Below, piece by piece: positions 14,818-15,820 of a DNA stretch of 15,820 bases. This stretch comes from DASUFI01 sp036274635. Lineage in GTDB: Bacteria > Planctomycetota > B15-G4. How positions within the stretch are numbered: the first letter of the stretch is position 1; every line of letters starts with the position of its first letter. Below the pieces are notes generated by a model that was given only the letters and a program-made list of their open reading frames with translations, ran no database searches and was not told the origin of the DNA. Location: assembly GCA_036274635.1 (NCBI GenBank), contig DASUFI010000359.1:1-15820 (forward strand), given 5' to 3'. The position numbers and the translations under genes are program-made.

Positions 14818-15546
14818 TCACTTCGCCCGCCTGGCCCTCCGCGCGAGTGCCTCCTCGCCCAGCGGCCGCGGGTGGTGGACCTTCAGGCTCTCGGCCCACT
14901 CGCGCCCGAAGTCGCGCTGGGTGCGCCAGTTGATCAGCGCGGTGACGAGCATCGAGATCAGCGCGCCCAGGCTCGCGAGCAGCATGTCCTTGTGCGAGTC
15001 CCACGGGTCGCCCTGCGTGCCCAGATAGGCCATGCCGGTGTTCTCGCCGAAGACCAGCGACGCGCCCCACTCGATGAGCTCGTAGAGCATCGAGGTGCTC
15101 ATGGTCACGTCGAGCGGCAGGAAGTAGCCCCAGAAGCCCTTCACGTCGGCGATGCGCAGCACGACCTCGCGCAGCGGATAGGCCAGCAGCAGGCCGTAGG
15201 AGAAGTGCACGAAGCGGTCGTACATGTTGCGCTCGAAGCCGCACACGGCGTCGAGCGAGAAGCCGAACAGCGACTGGCACCACGAGTCGTAGGGCACCCC
15301 GGCATACATGTAGTGCGAGCCGACCTCGTGCAGGCACATGAAGATGGCGATGAGTGTGTAGGAGACGCGCGAGAGGGGCAGCCAGCGGTAGCTCGCGAGC
15401 AGGATCGCGAGGCCGACCACGAAGAGCGCGTTCTCGAGCACCCACGTGGGCCGGTCGGCGGGCGCGATCGCGGCCCAGACGACGACCGCAAAGACCACGC
15501 CCAGCAGGATCAGCAGGTACTTGCGGCGGGTTCGTTGATCAGCCAT
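14818..15546 (-). CDS. DUF2238 (YjdF-like) integral membrane protein
   Basis: The 242-residue protein starts at ATG 15546. Longer in-frame readings up to 15792 add an Arg/Pro-rich stretch that does not look real. Hydrophobic segments lie at about 10-28, 36-52, 60-73, 113-130, 138-155 and 188-206, so about six membrane helices. The family's polar motifs are all present: HEVGSHYMY at 73-81, NMYDRFVHFSYG at 107-118, YELIEW at 155-160 and GTQGDPWDSHKDM at 176-188. The His, Glu and Asp residues in or next to membrane segments suggest a metal site or a catalytic site, but no function is established. A basic tail (RPLGEEALARRARRAK) ends the protein. A TATCCT box stands ten bases before the start and there is no Shine-Dalgarno. 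The 203-base gap to the PRC gene argues for separate transcription. Confidence 0.9.
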   Translation of the reverse strand: MADQRTRRKYLLILLGVVFAVVVWAAIAPADRPTWVLENALFVVGLAILLASYRWLPLSRVSYTLIAIFMCLHEVGSHYMYAGVPYDSWCQSLFGFSLDAVCGFERNMYDRFVHFSYGLLLAYPLREVVLRIADVKGFWGYFLPLDVTMSTSMLYELIEWGASLVFGENTGMAYLGTQGDPWDSHKDMLLASLGALISMLVTALINWRTQRDFGREWAESLKVHHPRPLGEEALARRARRAK

Positions 15547-15556
15547 CCCGGGGGCG

Positions 15557-15562
15557 AGGATA
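15557..15562 (-). promoter_or_regulatory. -10 box (TATCCT) of the DUF2238 gene
   Basis: GCTATCCT on the minus strand ends ten bases before the ATG at 15546, implying a leader of only a few bases. No -35 is recognisable and no ribosome site is present. Confidence 0.42.
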
Positions 15563-15613
15563 GCTGCTCGGCCCCGGTCGAGGGCACCTCCGTCGTGGCG
15601 ACGTGAGCGAGCG

Positions 15614-15635
15614 AAACCGGCCGGCGCCGGGCCGG
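15614..15635 (-). terminator. Candidate intrinsic terminator of the gene entering from the right
   Basis: On the minus strand CCGGCC (15635-15630) pairs with GGCCGG (15622-15617) around a 7-base loop and is followed by TTT, then CGCTCGC. The T run is short. It lies about 110 bases past the stop at 15747-15749, in the right direction to end that transcript. Confidence 0.35.
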
Positions 15636-15746
15636 GGACGCCAGCTCCGAGGGGATCGCCACGACGACCGCGACCAGCGCATGGACGTCGGCTGAGGGCG
15701 AGCTGCGCGAGGCGTCCGGTCGCCTGATCGGGCGGACGACGGCGGC

Positions 15747-15820
15747 TCAGCCGGCGAGCCGCCGGCGCAAACGGGCGCCCAGCGCGAGGCACGCGCGGCG
15801 GTGCAGCTCCTGCACCGCCG
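15747..15820 (-). CDS. C-terminal end of an unidentified gene (partial)
   Basis: The minus strand is open from the right edge to a TGA at 15747-15749 and codes AVQELHRRACLALGARLRRR, then LAG. This has the look of an amphipathic, basic helix at a protein C-terminus, and a hairpin with a short T run follows downstream. Only 23 residues are visible, so no family can be named, and chance coding in GC-rich DNA is possible. Confidence 0.35.
   Translation of the reverse strand, partial: AVQELHRRACLALGARLRRRLAG

Noticed and set aside
15547..15792. 82-residue N-terminal extension of the DUF2238 protein
   Set aside because: Arg/Pro/Gly-rich without membrane or signal character; the start at 15546 has a -10 box and matches the usual family start.

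Overview
The window is very GC-rich, with dense coding and long open antisense frames. It reads like the chromosome of a planctomycete, or a close relative in Planctomycetota. The clues are secreted proteins carrying a C-terminal module that ends in LQFW..D...G.AASN.L...TP, several sulfatase-type enzymes, a WD40-like beta-propeller, and HExxH-type secreted proteins with a C-terminal beta-sandwich. This assignment is inference from protein style; there is no rRNA marker.

Layout, left to right. Positions 1-3546 (+): the 3' part of one large secreted protein gene, then a complete paralogue (1018-3546) with a degenerate gluzincin zinc site. Positions 3556-4482 (-): an agmatinase/arginase-family enzyme, convergent with the previous gene. 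Positions 4593-4666 (-): tRNA-Gln(CTG) with its own promoter. Positions 5056-5493 (+): a small uncharacterised protein. Positions 5809-7448 (+): a seven-bladed propeller protein whose reading frame is broken by one missing base near 5923. Positions 7731-9437 (+): a secreted FGly-type sulfatase with the same C-terminal module as the propeller protein. Positions 9460-11859 (-): a lipoprotein of the sulfatase/alkaline-phosphatase superfamily with Thr in place of the FGly Cys. Positions 12026-13488 (-): an SDR oxidoreductase overlapping by four bases a headless GspC-like PDZ protein. Positions 13589-14614 (-): a secreted, proline-rich, double PRC-barrel protein. Positions 14818-15546 (-): a DUF2238 (YjdF-like) membrane protein. 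Positions 15747-15820 (-): the probable tail of another gene.

Most products are predicted to be exported or membrane-bound (secreted proteins, a lipoprotein, a membrane protein). Apart from the SDR/PDZ overlap and the tandem paralogues, little suggests one shared pathway. I see no phage genes, transposase, integrase, CRISPR array or toxin-antitoxin pair. Many starts have a TAnnnT box only 7-10 bases upstream and no Shine-Dalgarno, which suggests widespread leaderless transcription. Other starts (7731, 13488, 14614) have clear purine-rich ribosome sites.

No clear new multi-gene system is visible. The points most worth following are the shared C-terminal module, the Thr-type versus Cys-type convergent sulfatase pair, the broken propeller gene, the decapitated GspC-like protein and the tandem pseudo-peptidase family.
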